DNA of 64,000 nucleotides from Bacillus atrophaeus (GTDB lineage Bacteria > Bacillota > Bacilli > Bacillales > Bacillaceae), in assembly GCF_001584335.1 (NCBI RefSeq), contig NZ_LSBB01000018.1:1-64000 (forward strand), written 5' to 3'. The notes under the pieces are model-generated. The model had not been told where the DNA came from. It made no database searches and saw only the letters and a program-made list of their open reading frames with translations. The first letter of the stretch is position 1. The number at the start of each line of letters is the position of its first letter. Positions 9,583 through 20,892 of the stretch are shown here, piece by piece. The position numbers and the translations under genes are program-made.

Positions 9583-10278
9583 TTGATCATTCATGATCTG
9601 CCGTTAAAACTCAGAGATTTCCCTGAAAAAGAAAAACCAAGAGAACGGCTGCTCCAATACGGGGCTGAAAACTTAGCCAACAATGAATTGCTCGCCATTT
9701 TGTTAAGAACAGGTACGAAAAAAGAATCTGTGATGGACCTTTCAAATCGGCTTCTGCACTCATTTGAAGGTTTGCGTCTGCTAAAGGAAGCCTCTGTTGA
9801 AGAGCTTTCCGGCATCTCAGGAATCGGCTTAGTGAAGGCTGTTCAAATTTTGGCAGCCATGGAACTGGGCAGCCGCATCCATAAACTCGCCAATGAAGAA
9901 AAATACGTTGTCCGTTCCCCGGAAGACGGGGCAAACTTCGTGATGGAGGACATGCGTTTCTTAACCCAAGAGCATTTTGTCTGTTTATATTTAAATACAA
10001 AAAATGAAGTCATCCATAAACGCACTATATTTATCGGAAGTCTGAATTCATCTATTGTCCATCCCCGGGAGGTGTTTAAAGAAGCTTTCAAACGCTCAGC
10101 CGCTTCCTTCATCTGCATTCATAATCATCCTTCCGGCGATCCTACTCCGAGCAGGGAAGATATTGAAGTCACAAGACGGCTGTTTGAATGCGGAAATTTA
10201 ATCGGCATTGAACTGCTTGACCATTTAGTCATCGGCGACAAAAAATTTGTGAGTTTAAAGGAAAAAGGATATTTGTAA
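9583..10278 (+). CDS. radC: RadC-family JAB/MPN domain protein
   Basis: The protein has 231 residues. The N-terminal helix-hairpin-helix-like region ([20 protein letters not shown]) is followed by the JAMM metal motif [18 protein letters not shown] near residue 182. RadC proteins were named for DNA repair, but the biochemical function is unsettled. The start is probably the TTG at 9583 just after the GGGGGG SD, giving [13 protein letters not shown], the family N-terminus. Length equals the B. subtilis protein. Confidence 0.95.
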   Translation: MIIHDLPLKLRDFPEKEKPRERLLQYGAENLANNELLAILLRTGTKKESVMDLSNRLLHSFEGLRLLKEASVEELSGISGIGLVKAVQILAAMELGSRIHKLANEEKYVVRSPEDGANFVMEDMRFLTQEHFVCLYLNTKNEVIHKRTIFIGSLNSSIVHPREVFKEAFKRSAASFICIHNHPSGDPTPSREDIEVTRRLFECGNLIGIELLDHLVIGDKKFVSLKEKGYL

Positions 10279-10369
10279 CACTTTTTTTTTCGTTAAATTA
10301 AGCTATAATAGAGTTTATGAGTTTTTCCCTTTAGGGTATTTTTGCTTTAAGAAAGGAAGATACATACAT

Positions 10370-11383
10370 ATGTTTGGAATTGGTACAAGAGACCTTGGTA
10401 TAGATCTTGGAACAGCGAATACGCTTGTGTTTGTAAAAGGTAAAGGAATTGTTGTGAGAGAGCCGTCAGTTGTGGCGCTGCAGACGGATACGAAGTCAAT
10501 CGTTGCCGTCGGGAATGACGCGAAAAATATGATCGGGAGAACGCCGGGAAATGTTGTGGCCCTTCGTCCGATGAAAGACGGCGTTATCGCTGACTATGAA
10601 ACAACGGCAACAATGATGAAATATTACATCAATCAGGCCATTAAAAATAAAGGCATGTTTGCGAGAAAACCTTATGTCATGGTTTGTGTCCCTTCAGGCA
10701 TTACAGCGGTCGAGGAACGCGCTGTCATTGATGCAACAAGACAAGCCGGAGCTCGCGACGCTTACCCGATTGAAGAGCCGTTTGCTGCTGCGATCGGTGC
10801 GAATCTTCCTGTTTGGGAACCGACAGGAAGCATGGTCGTTGATATCGGAGGCGGCACGACGGAAGTGGCGATTATCTCCCTCGGAGGCATCGTAACGTCA
10901 CAATCCATCCGCGTCGCAGGGGATGAAATGGATGACGCGATTATCAGCTACATCAGAAAAACATACAACCTGATGATCGGAGACCGCACCGCTGAAGCGA
11001 TTAAAATGGAAATCGGATCTGCTGAATCTGCCGAAGAATCAGACAAAATGGAAATTCGCGGCCGCGACTTGCTGACTGGCCTGCCGAAAACGATCGAAAT
11101 TACAGGAAAAGAAATTTCTAATGCATTGCGGGATACCGTATCTACCATTGTTGAAGCGGTGAAAAGCACGCTTGAAAAAACACCGCCGGAGCTTGCTGCC
11201 GACATCATGGACAGAGGAATTGTATTAACCGGAGGCGGAGCCCTTCTCCGCAATCTTGACAAAATCATCAGCGAAGAAACAAAAATGCCGGTTTTGATCG
11301 CCGAAGACCCGCTTGATTGTGTTGCAATCGGCACAGGAAAAGCACTGGAGCATATCCATCTTTTTAAAGGGAAAACAAGATAA
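10370..11383 (+). CDS. mreB: MreB actin-like cell-shape protein
   Basis: This 337-residue actin-fold ATPase polymerises under the membrane and directs lateral wall synthesis by the elongasome. The phosphate-1 loop is [18 protein letters not shown] at the N-terminus; phosphate-2 is [18 protein letters not shown] and the adenosine motif is [26 protein letters not shown] precedes ATG. A perfect TATAAT -10 at 10304-10309 suggests its own promoter, though the -35 is weak. It begins the mreBCD-minCD cluster. Confidence 0.98.
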   Translation: MFGIGTRDLGIDLGTANTLVFVKGKGIVVREPSVVALQTDTKSIVAVGNDAKNMIGRTPGNVVALRPMKDGVIADYETTATMMKYYINQAIKNKGMFARKPYVMVCVPSGITAVEERAVIDATRQAGARDAYPIEEPFAAAIGANLPVWEPTGSMVVDIGGGTTEVAIISLGGIVTSQSIRVAGDEMDDAIISYIRKTYNLMIGDRTAEAIKMEIGSAESAEESDKMEIRGRDLLTGLPKTIEITGKEISNALRDTVSTIVEAVKSTLEKTPPELAADIMDRGIVLTGGGALLRNLDKIISEETKMPVLIAEDPLDCVAIGTGKALEHIHLFKGKTR

Positions 11384-11413
11384 TCGGGAGTTAAATAGAA
11401 GAGGTGTAACACG

Positions 11414-12286
11414 ATGCCGAATAAACGGTTAATGCTATTACTTCTGTGTATTATCATATTGGTGGCTATGATTGGATTCTCGCTGAAGGACGGCCGAAAG
11501 ACCACCTGGCCTGAAAAACTTATCGGTGATACGACGGGAGTATTTCAAAATATTTTTCACACGCCTGCCGAATTTTTCGCAGGAATATTTGAAGACATTG
11601 ATGATCTGAAAAACACATATGAAGAAAATGAACGGCTGAGAAAGAAGCTTGACGGACAGACGCAATATGAAGCCAAACTTCAGGCGCTTAAGGATGAAAA
11701 TAAATCCTTGCGTGACGAACTCGGCCATGTAAAATCAATTAAAGATTACGATCCGATTTTAGCAACAGTCATCGCGCGAAATCCGGATAAATGGTACACG
11801 CAGATTACGATTAATAAGGGCACTCAGCAAAAAGTGGCAAAAGATATGGCTGTCACTAATGAAAAAGGTGCTTTAGTCGGTAAAATTAAAAGCTCGGGGC
11901 TGAATAACTTTACGTCTGCGGTGCAGCTTTTAAGCGATACTGACCGAAATAATCGGGTTGCGACAAAAATTTCAGGGAAAAAAGGCAGCAAAGGCTACGG
12001 TTTAATCGAAGGCTATGATACGAAGAAAAAAACGCTCACGATGAAAATCCTTGATCCTGACGAAAAACGAGAAGTGAAAAAAGGCGACCTTGTGGAAACA
12101 TCGGGCACAGGGGGAGTATTCCCTGAAGGGCTGACAGTCGGAGAAGTGACTGAGGTAGAGCCTGATGCCTATGGTTTAACAAAAATTGCCCACGTGAAAC
12201 CTGCTGCAGATATATATGACCTGAACAATGTCATCGTGGTAAAACGTGATGTGCCGGCTGTTGATTCAGAGGAGGAAGGATCGTGA
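11414..12286 (+). CDS. mreC: MreC cell-shape protein
   Basis: This 290-residue bitopic protein links cytoplasmic MreB with the extracytoplasmic wall synthases. It has a short cytoplasmic N-terminus and a TM segment at residues 5-22 (RLMLLLLCIIILVAMIGF). A coiled coil lies around residues 66-105 (NERLRKKLDGQTQYEAKLQ), followed by the beta-rich domain with DKWYTQITINKGTQQ. Its stop overlaps the mreD start by 4 bp, indicating translational coupling. Confidence 0.97.
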   Translation: MPNKRLMLLLLCIIILVAMIGFSLKDGRKTTWPEKLIGDTTGVFQNIFHTPAEFFAGIFEDIDDLKNTYEENERLRKKLDGQTQYEAKLQALKDENKSLRDELGHVKSIKDYDPILATVIARNPDKWYTQITINKGTQQKVAKDMAVTNEKGALVGKIKSSGLNNFTSAVQLLSDTDRNNRVATKISGKKGSKGYGLIEGYDTKKKTLTMKILDPDEKREVKKGDLVETSGTGGVFPEGLTVGEVTEVEPDAYGLTKIAHVKPAADIYDLNNVIVVKRDVPAVDSEEEGS

Positions 12287-12801
12287 AACGTTTCCTTCTC
12301 CCTTTGATTATGCTGGTGGTTTTTTCTGCAGAAAGCATCTATACCGATCTGGTGAAACTTCCTTTTGTCACGGATGATCAACTGGCCGTTCCGCATTTTC
12401 TTATGATCGTGCTGATCTTTATGTCTGCATATATAAACAAAAAGCATGCAGTCGTCTATGGTTTCATTTTCGGCCTCCTATATGATATAAATTATACAGG
12501 GCTGCTTGGGGTTTATATGTTTGGATTTGCGGGACTATGCTACTTAGCTGCGAAAGCCTTTAAAGTGCTGCAAACAAATGCATTTGTTGTGATGCTGGTG
12601 GCAGTGGTGGCCGTTTGTGTGCTTGAATTTTATGTGTATGGCATCCAGTCGTTAATAAATAAAGACATTATGTCATTTAATGACTTTGTCATTCAGCGGT
12701 TTTTACCGACAGCTATACTGAATATTGCAGGTGCGATCGTTCTTATTGTACCTTTTAGATTATTTTATATGAGTCTAAAGAAAGAATTGCGAGACGAGTA
12801 A
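12283..12801 (+). CDS. mreD: MreD cell-shape membrane protein
   Basis: This 172-residue hydrophobic protein with about five TM segments is the third subunit of the MreBCD elongation complex. It contains the family-typical segment FGLLYDINYTGLLGVYMFG. GTG at 12283 overlaps the mreC stop (GTGA), with GAGGAAGG as SD inside mreC. Length matches B. subtilis MreD. Confidence 0.95.
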   Translation: MKRFLLPLIMLVVFSAESIYTDLVKLPFVTDDQLAVPHFLMIVLIFMSAYINKKHAVVYGFIFGLLYDINYTGLLGVYMFGFAGLCYLAAKAFKVLQTNAFVVMLVAVVAVCVLEFYVYGIQSLINKDIMSFNDFVIQRFLPTAILNIAGAIVLIVPFRLFYMSLKKELRDE

Positions 12802-12854
12802 AAAAGGATTTTAGCTTTTTTTGACGAAATGAGTATGTTGTTGAGGTGAACATT

Positions 12855-13535
12855 GTGAAGACCAGAAAGCAGCAATATGTAACAATAAAAGGAACAAAGA
12901 ATGGTTTGACATTGCATCTGGATGATTCGTGTTCTTTTGATGAGCTTCTGGACGGTCTTCAGAATATGCTGTCAATCGAACAATATACCGATGGTAAAGG
13001 TCAGAAAATCAGTGTTCATATTAAACTCGGAAATCGTTATTTACATCAGGAGCAAGAAGAACAGCTGATTGAATTAATAGCGTCAAAGAAAGATTTATTT
13101 GTTCATTCTATTGTCAGTGAAGTCATCACTAAAAAAGAAGCACGGCGTATGAAAGAGGAATCGGAGATTATTTCCGTTTCTAGAATTGTCCGTTCTGGCC
13201 AAGTGCTTCATGTGACGGGTGATTTGCTGCTGATCGGAGATGTGAATCCGGGCGGAACGGTTCAGGCCGGCGGAAATATCTTTGTTCTTGGATCTTTAAA
13301 AGGAATAGCCCACGCCGGATATAACGGGAACAAACAGGCTGTGATCGCCGCTTCTGAAATGCTGCCGACACAATTAAGAATCAGTCACGTATTAAATCGC
13401 TCCCCAGACCACATTCAACAAGGGAACGACATGGAATGTGCTTATTTAGATACAGACGGAAATATGGTCATTGAACGCCTTCAACATTTGGCTCATTTAA
13501 GACCTGATCTAACAAGGCTTGAGGGAGGAATGTGA
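12855..13535 (+). CDS. minC: MinC septum-site inhibitor
   Basis: This 226-residue protein blocks FtsZ ring formation away from midcell when recruited by MinD. It has an N-terminal domain (residues 1-100) and a C-terminal beta-helix dimerisation and MinD-binding domain with repeated glycine turns ([34 protein letters not shown]). GTG 12855 is preferred to GTG 12846, which overlaps the GAGGTG SD; it gives the B. subtilis length. Confidence 0.97.
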   Translation: MKTRKQQYVTIKGTKNGLTLHLDDSCSFDELLDGLQNMLSIEQYTDGKGQKISVHIKLGNRYLHQEQEEQLIELIASKKDLFVHSIVSEVITKKEARRMKEESEIISVSRIVRSGQVLHVTGDLLLIGDVNPGGTVQAGGNIFVLGSLKGIAHAGYNGNKQAVIAASEMLPTQLRISHVLNRSPDHIQQGNDMECAYLDTDGNMVIERLQHLAHLRPDLTRLEGGM

Positions 13536-13537
13536 AA

Positions 13538-14344
13538 TTGGGTGAGGCTATCGTAATAACTTCGGGAAAAGGCGGAGTAGGTAAAACAACAACATCTGCA
13601 AACCTCGGTACCGCCTTAGCCATTTTAGGGAAGCGCGTATGTTTGGTAGATACAGATATAGGGCTGCGCAACCTTGATGTCGTGATGGGTCTTGAAAATA
13701 GAATCATATACGACTTAGTAGACGTTGTAGAGGGCAGATGCAAAATGCATCAGGCGCTTGTGAAAGACAAGCGTTTTGATGACCTGCTTTATTTAATGCC
13801 GGCAGCGCAAACGAGCGACAAGACAGCTGTTGTTCCTGACCAAATAAAGACGCTGATTCAGCAGCTCAAGCAAGAATTTGACTACGTGATTATCGACTGT
13901 CCTGCGGGTATCGAGCAGGGATATAAAAACGCGGTCTCCGGAGCTGACAAAGCAATCGTCGTAACGACACCTGAAATTTCAGCGGTCAGAGATGCCGATC
14001 GTATTATAGGTTTGCTGGAGCAAGAGGAAAATATCGAGCCGCCTCGTCTCATTGTGAATAGAATCAGGAATCACCTGATGAAAAACGGAGACACCATGGA
14101 TGTCGATGAAGTCGTTCATCACTTGTCGATTGATTTGATTGGAATCGTTGCCGATGATGATGAAGTCATTAAAGCCTCGAATATAGGCGAGCCGATTGCG
14201 ATGGATTCAAAAAATCGCGCTTCTATCGCATACCGCAACATTGCCCGCCGTATTTTAGGAGAATCTGTTCCTTTACAGGTGCTTGAAGAGCAAAACAAAG
14301 GAATGATGGCTAAGATTAAATCCTTTTTCGGAGTGCGGTCTTAA
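13538..14344 (+). CDS. minD: MinD septum-site ATPase
   Basis: This 268-residue deviant Walker-A ATPase dimerises on the membrane, recruits MinC and is placed at poles by MinJ/DivIVA. The deviant Walker A is SGKGGVGKTTTSAN near residue 9; switch motifs are DTDIGLRNLD and DYVIIDCPAGIEQGY. A C-terminal amphipathic membrane-targeting helix (MMAKIKSFFGVRS) is visible. TTG 13538, two bases after the minC stop, with SD GAGGGAGG, gives the B. subtilis N-terminus MGEAIVITSGKGG; GTG 13532 is an alternative. Confidence 0.97.
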   Translation: MGEAIVITSGKGGVGKTTTSANLGTALAILGKRVCLVDTDIGLRNLDVVMGLENRIIYDLVDVVEGRCKMHQALVKDKRFDDLLYLMPAAQTSDKTAVVPDQIKTLIQQLKQEFDYVIIDCPAGIEQGYKNAVSGADKAIVVTTPEISAVRDADRIIGLLEQEENIEPPRLIVNRIRNHLMKNGDTMDVDEVVHHLSIDLIGIVADDDEVIKASNIGEPIAMDSKNRASIAYRNIARRILGESVPLQVLEEQNKGMMAKIKSFFGVRS

Positions 14345-14369
14345 TTTTATTTTTTCATAGAACGGCAGA

Positions 14370-14412
14370 AAAAGATCTGACATGAAAGCGATGGCTTTGT
14401 CAGATCTTTTTT
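14370..14412 (+). terminator. Terminator of the mre-min cluster
   Basis: A 13-bp stem AAAAGATCTGACA / TGTCAGATCTTTT ends in a T run, downstream of minD. Confidence 0.88.
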
Positions 14413-14450
14413 GTGTTTTGAGTTAACGTTTTTCATCCTTGGGTTTAAAC

Positions 14451-14479
14451 GAATATTTGCTGTGGACAAGACATATTAT
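14451..14479 (+). promoter_or_regulatory. Candidate SigE promoter of spoIVF
   Basis: GAATATT, a 14-bp spacer, then CATATTAT matches the SigE pattern (-35 like KMATATT, -10 like CATACAnT). The spoIVF operon is SigE-dependent in B. subtilis. The start codon lies 34 bp downstream. Confidence 0.6.
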
Positions 14480-14512
14480 GTACAAACCCAACGAATGCAA
14501 AGGATGATGGCT

Positions 14513-15307
14513 ATGACTCACAGAGCAGATGAGATTAGAAAAAGATTGGCGAAAAAAAGAAAACAGCAGGCTGGATCAAAGCGTCCCTCTATTCAGACGG
14601 TTTCCGAAAAAAAGAAGCCGCCGTCTTGGGTAATGATGCCGGAGCATGAAAAACATGGGGCACTTCCGGCGTACGAGGATGAAATCCCGCCATTCAACGG
14701 AAAACACCCTTTGTTCAAAACTGATTCAATCATATTAAAATGCCTGCTGTCGGCTTGTCTTGTCCTTGTATCTGCTATAGCCTATAAAGCAAACTTTGAA
14801 CCTTTACACCAGATCAAGCCGGCTATTGCCCAAACCTTTGGGAAAGAATTTCAATTTGCATCAGCAAGCAATTGGTTTGAAGCAAAATTCGGAGACCCTC
14901 TGGCTTTCCTCACCCCTGAAACGAAGAAAAAAGATAGCCAGGTAGAAGTGGGCCAAGACCTTGCTGTACCGGCTTCAGGAAAAATTCAGCAAGATTTTCA
15001 GGATAATGGCGAGGGGATAACAGTTGAAACAAGCAGTGATACGATAGACAGTATGAAAGAAGGCTACATCATCGAAGTGAATAAAGACAGTGAGACAGGT
15101 TTGACCGTTAAGGTGCAGCACGCCGACAATACATACAGCATATACGGACAGCTAAAAGATGTTGATGTAGCTTTGTATGATTTTGTCGATAAAGGCAGCA
15201 AGCTCGGCACGATTAAGCTGGATGAGAAAAATAAAGGGCTCTATTATTTTGCCATCAAAGAAGGAGACACATTTGTCGATCCGATTCAGGTGATTACATT
15301 TGAATAA
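14513..15307 (+). CDS. spoIVFA: SpoIVFA, inhibitor and scaffold of the SpoIVFB protease
   Basis: This 264-residue protein holds SpoIVFB inactive in the outer forespore membrane until SpoIVB cleaves it. It has a basic cytoplasmic N-terminus (MTHRADEIRKRLAKKRKQQ), one TM segment around residues 78-95 (CLLSACLVLVSAIAYK), and a degenerate extracellular LytM/peptidase-M23 domain at the C-terminus (VKVQHADNTYSIYGQL) lacking a catalytic set. ATG 14513 with SD AAAGGATG gives exactly the B. subtilis length; the open frame upstream to 14411 is ignored. It overlaps spoIVFB by 8 bp. Confidence 0.95.
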   Translation: MTHRADEIRKRLAKKRKQQAGSKRPSIQTVSEKKKPPSWVMMPEHEKHGALPAYEDEIPPFNGKHPLFKTDSIILKCLLSACLVLVSAIAYKANFEPLHQIKPAIAQTFGKEFQFASASNWFEAKFGDPLAFLTPETKKKDSQVEVGQDLAVPASGKIQQDFQDNGEGITVETSSDTIDSMKEGYIIEVNKDSETGLTVKVQHADNTYSIYGQLKDVDVALYDFVDKGSKLGTIKLDEKNKGLYYFAIKEGDTFVDPIQVITFE

Positions 15308-16166
15308 ATGGCTGGACCTTATCATGAGAATTCATGTTCACCCTTTTCTTTGGATCATCATAGGGATTGGGCTGGTGACGGGACGCATCAAAGAAATATT
15401 GTGTCTGCTTGTCATAGTATTAATCCATGAGCTGGGGCACGCTGCTTTGGCAGTTTTTTATTCGTGGCGGATCAAACGTGTTTTTTTGCTGCCGTTTGGA
15501 GGAGCCGTGGAGGTTGAAGAGCATGGAAACAGGCCGCTGAAAGAAGAATTTGCGGTAATCATCGCCGGTCCCTTACAGCACATATGGCTCCAGCTCGCCG
15601 CTTGGATACTCGCGAGCTTCGAGATCATAGAGCCGCACACGTTTGAGATGTTTACATTCTATAACCTGACGATTCTTTTCGTGAATCTGCTGCCGATTTG
15701 GCCGCTTGATGGCGGGAAAATCGTATTTCTTTTGTTGTCTAAGCGATTTGCCTTTCAAAAAGCGCATTGGCTCTGTTTAAGAACTTCGCTGTGCTGCGGT
15801 TTGCTTCTTGGCTGCTGGATTTTATTTGCGGTCCCCATGCAAATCAGCGCATGGGTGCTGTTTGTTTTTCTCGCGGCTTCATTATTTGATGAACATCGGC
15901 AGCGGCATTATACACACGTAAGGTTTCTGTTAGAAAGATATTACGGAAAAAAGCGTGATGTCGAAAAATTGATTCCGCTTACGGTAAAGGCTGAGGACAA
16001 AGTGTATCATGTGATGGCTAAATTTAAACGCGGCTGCAAACATCCGATTATTATTGAAAAAGCCGGCGAGAAGGTCAGTGAGCTGGATGAAAACGAAGTG
16101 CTTCACGCTTATTTTGCGGATAAACGGACAAATTCCTCAATGGAAGATCTTTTGCTTCCGTATTAG
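15300..16166 (+). CDS. spoIVFB: SpoIVFB intramembrane metalloprotease (pro-SigK processing)
   Basis: This 288-residue site-2-protease-family enzyme removes the pro-sequence of SigK. The zinc motif HELGH is at residues 43-47 and the third ligand is D137 in NLLPIWPLDGGK. Six TM segments fill the first 195 residues; the C-terminal CBS-like domain (LIPLTVKAEDKVYHVMAKF) senses ATP. It starts at TTG 15300 inside spoIVFA with SD AGGTGA. Length and key residues match B. subtilis. Confidence 0.97.
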   Translation: MNKWLDLIMRIHVHPFLWIIIGIGLVTGRIKEILCLLVIVLIHELGHAALAVFYSWRIKRVFLLPFGGAVEVEEHGNRPLKEEFAVIIAGPLQHIWLQLAAWILASFEIIEPHTFEMFTFYNLTILFVNLLPIWPLDGGKIVFLLLSKRFAFQKAHWLCLRTSLCCGLLLGCWILFAVPMQISAWVLFVFLAASLFDEHRQRHYTHVRFLLERYYGKKRDVEKLIPLTVKAEDKVYHVMAKFKRGCKHPIIIEKAGEKVSELDENEVLHAYFADKRTNSSMEDLLLPY

Positions 16167-16178
16167 TGAGGAAATAGA

Positions 16179-16207
16179 TTGACATAAGCCCTCTATTTTG
16201 ATATATT
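16179..16207 (+). promoter_or_regulatory. SigA promoter of the rplU-prp-rpmA operon
   Basis: A perfect TTGACA (16179-16184), a 17-bp spacer and TATATT (16202-16207). Confidence 0.85.
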
Positions 16208-16213
16208 TTTTAA

Positions 16214-16624
<411 letters not shown>

Positions 16625-16636
16625 GGCGTGTGTGAT

Positions 16637-16978
16637 ATGATTCAGGCAACAATCAGAAGGTCCGGCTCAGAAAAAGGCATATTGTCCTTTGAAATGACGG
16701 GCCACGCGAATTTTGCTGAACATGGACAAGATCTCGTATGTGCAGGAGTCACTGCTGTCGTATTTGGAGCGGTCAACGCGGTTATTGCGCTCACCGGCAT
16801 AGAGCCGGTTCTTGATATAGGGGACGACGGAGGATATTTCTACTTTGAATTCCCTGAAGCCCCTGATCAGGAGGCCCTTCAAAAAGCTCAGCTGCTGATT
16901 GAAGGCATGATTGTTTCACTTGAGACAATTGAACGGGATTATAATGGTTACTTGCGGGTAACCACAAACAAAATATAG
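16637..16978 (+). CDS. prp: Prp, ribosomal-processing cysteine protease (YsxB)
   Basis: This 113-residue protein has the Prp catalytic pair in GHANFAEHGQDLVCAGVTA (His23 and Cys35). In S. aureus, Prp removes the N-terminal extension of L27, which is essential for ribosome assembly. The gene sits between rplU and rpmA, and the rpmA product here carries the cleavable extension, so the same role is expected. ATG 16637 gives MIQATIRRSG, the family N-terminus; the SD is weak (AAGGCGTG), suggesting coupling to rplU. Confidence 0.95.
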   Translation: MIQATIRRSGSEKGILSFEMTGHANFAEHGQDLVCAGVTAVVFGAVNAVIALTGIEPVLDIGDDGGYFYFEFPEAPDQEALQKAQLLIEGMIVSLETIERDYNGYLRVTTNKI

Positions 16979-17275
<297 letters not shown>

Positions 17276-17282
17276 TGACACA

Positions 17283-17314
17283 AAAACTCCGGTCGATGGA
17301 CTGGAGTTTTTTTT
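17283..17314 (+). terminator. Terminator downstream of rpmA
   Basis: AAAACTCCGGTC pairs imperfectly with GACTGGAGTTTT, with eight Ts. Confidence 0.85.
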
Positions 17315-17592
17315 GCAATACGCGGAGTAACATCAAGAATGATGAGCAGAGTATGTGCGAAGTGAACCCCGGCTTGAGCGAGAATTTGGTTTCTCATACC
17401 CACTGGAATGTTCCCCAAGCAGTAATACACAAAATGTTTCTGCCTGGCTGCAAAAGAAGCATGCTCAGAAAAAAGGAACATGATTTTCTAGGAAAAACAA
17501 GTGTTTTTCTAACATTGCCTTCTCTGTTATAATTCATAGTACACACTTATACAGACTCCTAAATAGAAATTCAAATGATTGGGAGTGCGAAA
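17315..17592 (+). other. Intergenic region upstream of spo0B
   Basis: Roughly 280 bp without a supportable gene; the open frames here have no SD or recognisable protein. An imperfect inverted repeat (TAGGAAAAAC / GTTTTTCTA) lies at 17489-17511. A TATAAT 17 bp after a weak TTTTCT further right is a likely -10 for spo0B transcription. Confidence 0.5.
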
Positions 17593-18171
17593 ATGAAGGA
17601 TGTATCAAGAAAACAAGAAGAAAATCTCAGCGAAACAGCTTTAACAAACGAGCTTATCCATCTGCTCAGCCATTCAAGGCATGATTGGATGAATAAGCTG
17701 CAGCTCATTAAAGGAAACTTAAGCTTGCAGAAATATGACCGTGTTTTTGAAATCATTGATGAAATGGTCATTGATGCAAAGCATGAATCAAAGCTCTCAA
17801 ACCTGAAAACACCGCATTTAGCATTTGATTTTCTCACGTTTAATTGGAAAGCCCAATATATGACGCTTGAATATGAAGTGCTCGGAGATATTAAGGATAT
17901 GTCTGCCTATGATGTGAAATTGGCAAAACTGATGAGGAAGCTTTTTCATATATTTGATCAGGCGGTTAGTAAAGAAAGTGAAAATCATCTGACCGTATCG
18001 CTGCAAACAGACCATCCTGACAAACAGCTTATCCTGTACCTTGACTTTCACGGAGCTTTTGCCAATGCAAGCGCATTTGACGAGTTTCGGAAGGCCGGGT
18101 ACGAGGATTTTGACGTCATGCGTTTTGAGATGACCGGTCACGAGTGTCTTGTTGAAATTGGGATGAATTAG
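17593..18171 (+). CDS. spo0B: Spo0B sporulation phosphotransferase
   Basis: This 192-residue phosphorelay protein passes phosphate from Spo0F to Spo0A. The four-helix-bundle dimerisation region contains the phospho-acceptor His30 in LSHSRHDWMNKLQLIKGN, followed by a degenerate GHKL-like domain. ATG 17593 follows GGGAG; GTG/ATG codons further upstream lack an SD. Length equals B. subtilis Spo0B. It is followed by obg as in B. subtilis. Confidence 0.96.
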   Translation: MKDVSRKQEENLSETALTNELIHLLSHSRHDWMNKLQLIKGNLSLQKYDRVFEIIDEMVIDAKHESKLSNLKTPHLAFDFLTFNWKAQYMTLEYEVLGDIKDMSAYDVKLAKLMRKLFHIFDQAVSKESENHLTVSLQTDHPDKQLILYLDFHGAFANASAFDEFRKAGYEDFDVMRFEMTGHECLVEIGMN

Positions 18172-19491
<1,320 letters not shown>

Positions 19492-19498
19492 TAAACGT

Positions 19499-19523
19499 AG
19501 AGAGCCTGCAAGCCGGGCTCTCT
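19499..19523 (+). other. Hairpin between obg and pheB
   Basis: AGAGAGCC pairs with GGGCTCTCT around GCAAGCC; only TTATT follows, so termination would be weak. Confidence 0.5.
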
Positions 19524-19544
19524 TATTAAAAAGGAGGGATGCAA

Positions 19545-19988
19545 GTGAAAGAGGAAACGTTTTATCTTGTCCGTGAAGACGTTTTGCCTGAAGCTATGAG
19601 AAAAACCCTCGAAGTCAAAAAACTAATTGACAGAAAAAAGGCGGAATCTGTTGCGGATGCCGTTCAAAAGGTAGATTTAAGCAGAAGCGCGTTCTATAAA
19701 TACAGAGATGCGGTTTTTCCTTTTTACACAATGGTGAAAGAACAAATTATCACGCTTTTTTTTCATTTAGAGGACAGGTCAGGCGCGTTATCACAGCTGC
19801 TTCAAGCTGTAGCTGACTCCGGAAGCAACGTTCTTTCCATTCACCAAACCATCCCGCTTCAGGGAAGAGCAAATGTAACGCTGTCAATCAGTACATCGGC
19901 AATGGAAGAGGATATTCATACCTTAATGAATAAACTGAGAAAGTTTGATTTTGTAGAAAAAGTCGAAATCTTAGGTTCAGGTGCGTAA
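19545..19988 (+). CDS. pheB: PheB, ACT-domain protein
   Basis: This 147-residue protein has a C-terminal ACT (amino-acid-binding) domain ([19 protein letters not shown]) and a short N-terminal helical region with [12 protein letters not shown]. It is adjacent to pheA, 17 bp apart, so a role in aromatic amino acid regulation is inferred; its biochemical function is not established. GTG 19545 lies 8 bp after AAGGAGGG and gives the B. subtilis length; ATG 19539 is too close to the SD. Confidence 0.93.
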   Translation: MKEETFYLVREDVLPEAMRKTLEVKKLIDRKKAESVADAVQKVDLSRSAFYKYRDAVFPFYTMVKEQIITLFFHLEDRSGALSQLLQAVADSGSNVLSIHQTIPLQGRANVTLSISTSAMEEDIHTLMNKLRKFDFVEKVEILGSGA

Positions 19989-20005
19989 GGGGAGAGAGTT
20001 TACAT

Positions 20006-20863
20006 ATGAAAGTCGGTTACTTAGGTCCAGAAGCTACATTTACACATTTAGCAGTCAGTTCTTGTTTTCAAAACGACGTCACTCATGTTGCGTACCACAC
20101 GATCCCGGAATGCATGGATGCGGCAGTGGCGGGAGAAATTGATTTCGCCTTTGTGCCTTTAGAAAATGCATTGGAGGGTTCTGTCAACTTAACGATAGAC
20201 TACTTAATACATGAGCAGCCATTACCCATTGTGGGTGAAATGACGCTGCCGATTCATCAGCATTTGCTCGTTCATCCTTCCAGAGAGAATAAATGGGAGA
20301 GCCTGGGACAAATATACTCGCATTCTCATGCCATTGCACAATGCCACAAGTTTCTCCACAAGCATTTTAAAACAGTGCCATATGAATATGCCAAATCGAC
20401 CGGAGCGGCGGCAAAGTATGTCAGTGAAAATCCGCAGCTTAATATCGGTGTCATTGCCAATGAAATGGCGGCTGCTACATACGGATTAAAAATCGTAAAG
20501 CATGATATTCAGGATTACAGAGATAATCATACCAGATTTGTTATCTTGTCTCCTGATGAGAACGCGGGGTATGAAGTCAACCCGCATTTAGTTTCCAGAC
20601 CAAAAACGACGCTTATGGTAACGCTGCCCCAGGATGACCAATCAGGAGCGCTTCACAGAGTGTTATCGGCTTTTTCATGGAGAAATTTAAACCTTTCAAA
20701 AATAGAATCCCGTCCGACAAAGACAGGATTAGGCCATTATTTCTTTATTATTGATATCGAAATGGCGCTTGATGCTGTATTGATTCCGGGAGCCATTCAA
20801 GAGCTTGAAACGCTGGGATGCAGTGTGAAGCTTCTTGGAAACTATCAGTCATACAAGCTGTAG
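20006..20863 (+). CDS. pheA: Prephenate dehydratase
   Basis: This 285-residue enzyme converts prephenate to phenylpyruvate in phenylalanine synthesis. The catalytic PDT domain (KVGYLGPEATFTHLAV, FAFVPLENALEGSVN, DNHTRFVIL with the catalytic Thr) is followed by a C-terminal ACT domain for Phe feedback (LPQDDQSGALHRVLSAFSWR, and ESRPT in KIESRPTKTGLGHYFF). It is monofunctional, without chorismate mutase. Confidence 0.97.
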   Translation: MKVGYLGPEATFTHLAVSSCFQNDVTHVAYHTIPECMDAAVAGEIDFAFVPLENALEGSVNLTIDYLIHEQPLPIVGEMTLPIHQHLLVHPSRENKWESLGQIYSHSHAIAQCHKFLHKHFKTVPYEYAKSTGAAAKYVSENPQLNIGVIANEMAAATYGLKIVKHDIQDYRDNHTRFVILSPDENAGYEVNPHLVSRPKTTLMVTLPQDDQSGALHRVLSAFSWRNLNLSKIESRPTKTGLGHYFFIIDIEMALDAVLIPGAIQELETLGCSVKLLGNYQSYKL

Positions 20864-20892
20864 AAAAAAAGCCCTCAGAAGGGCTTTTTTTA
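20864..20892. terminator. Terminator between convergent pheA and niaR
   Basis: AAAAAAAGCCCT pairs with AGGGCTTTTTTT around CAGA, A/T-flanked on both sides. Confidence 0.9.

Noticed and set aside
10273-10309. Full SigA promoter for mreB
   Set aside because: TATAAT is perfect but the nearest TTGTAA is about 25 bp away and the 17-bp position is only Ts; mentioned as a -10 only.
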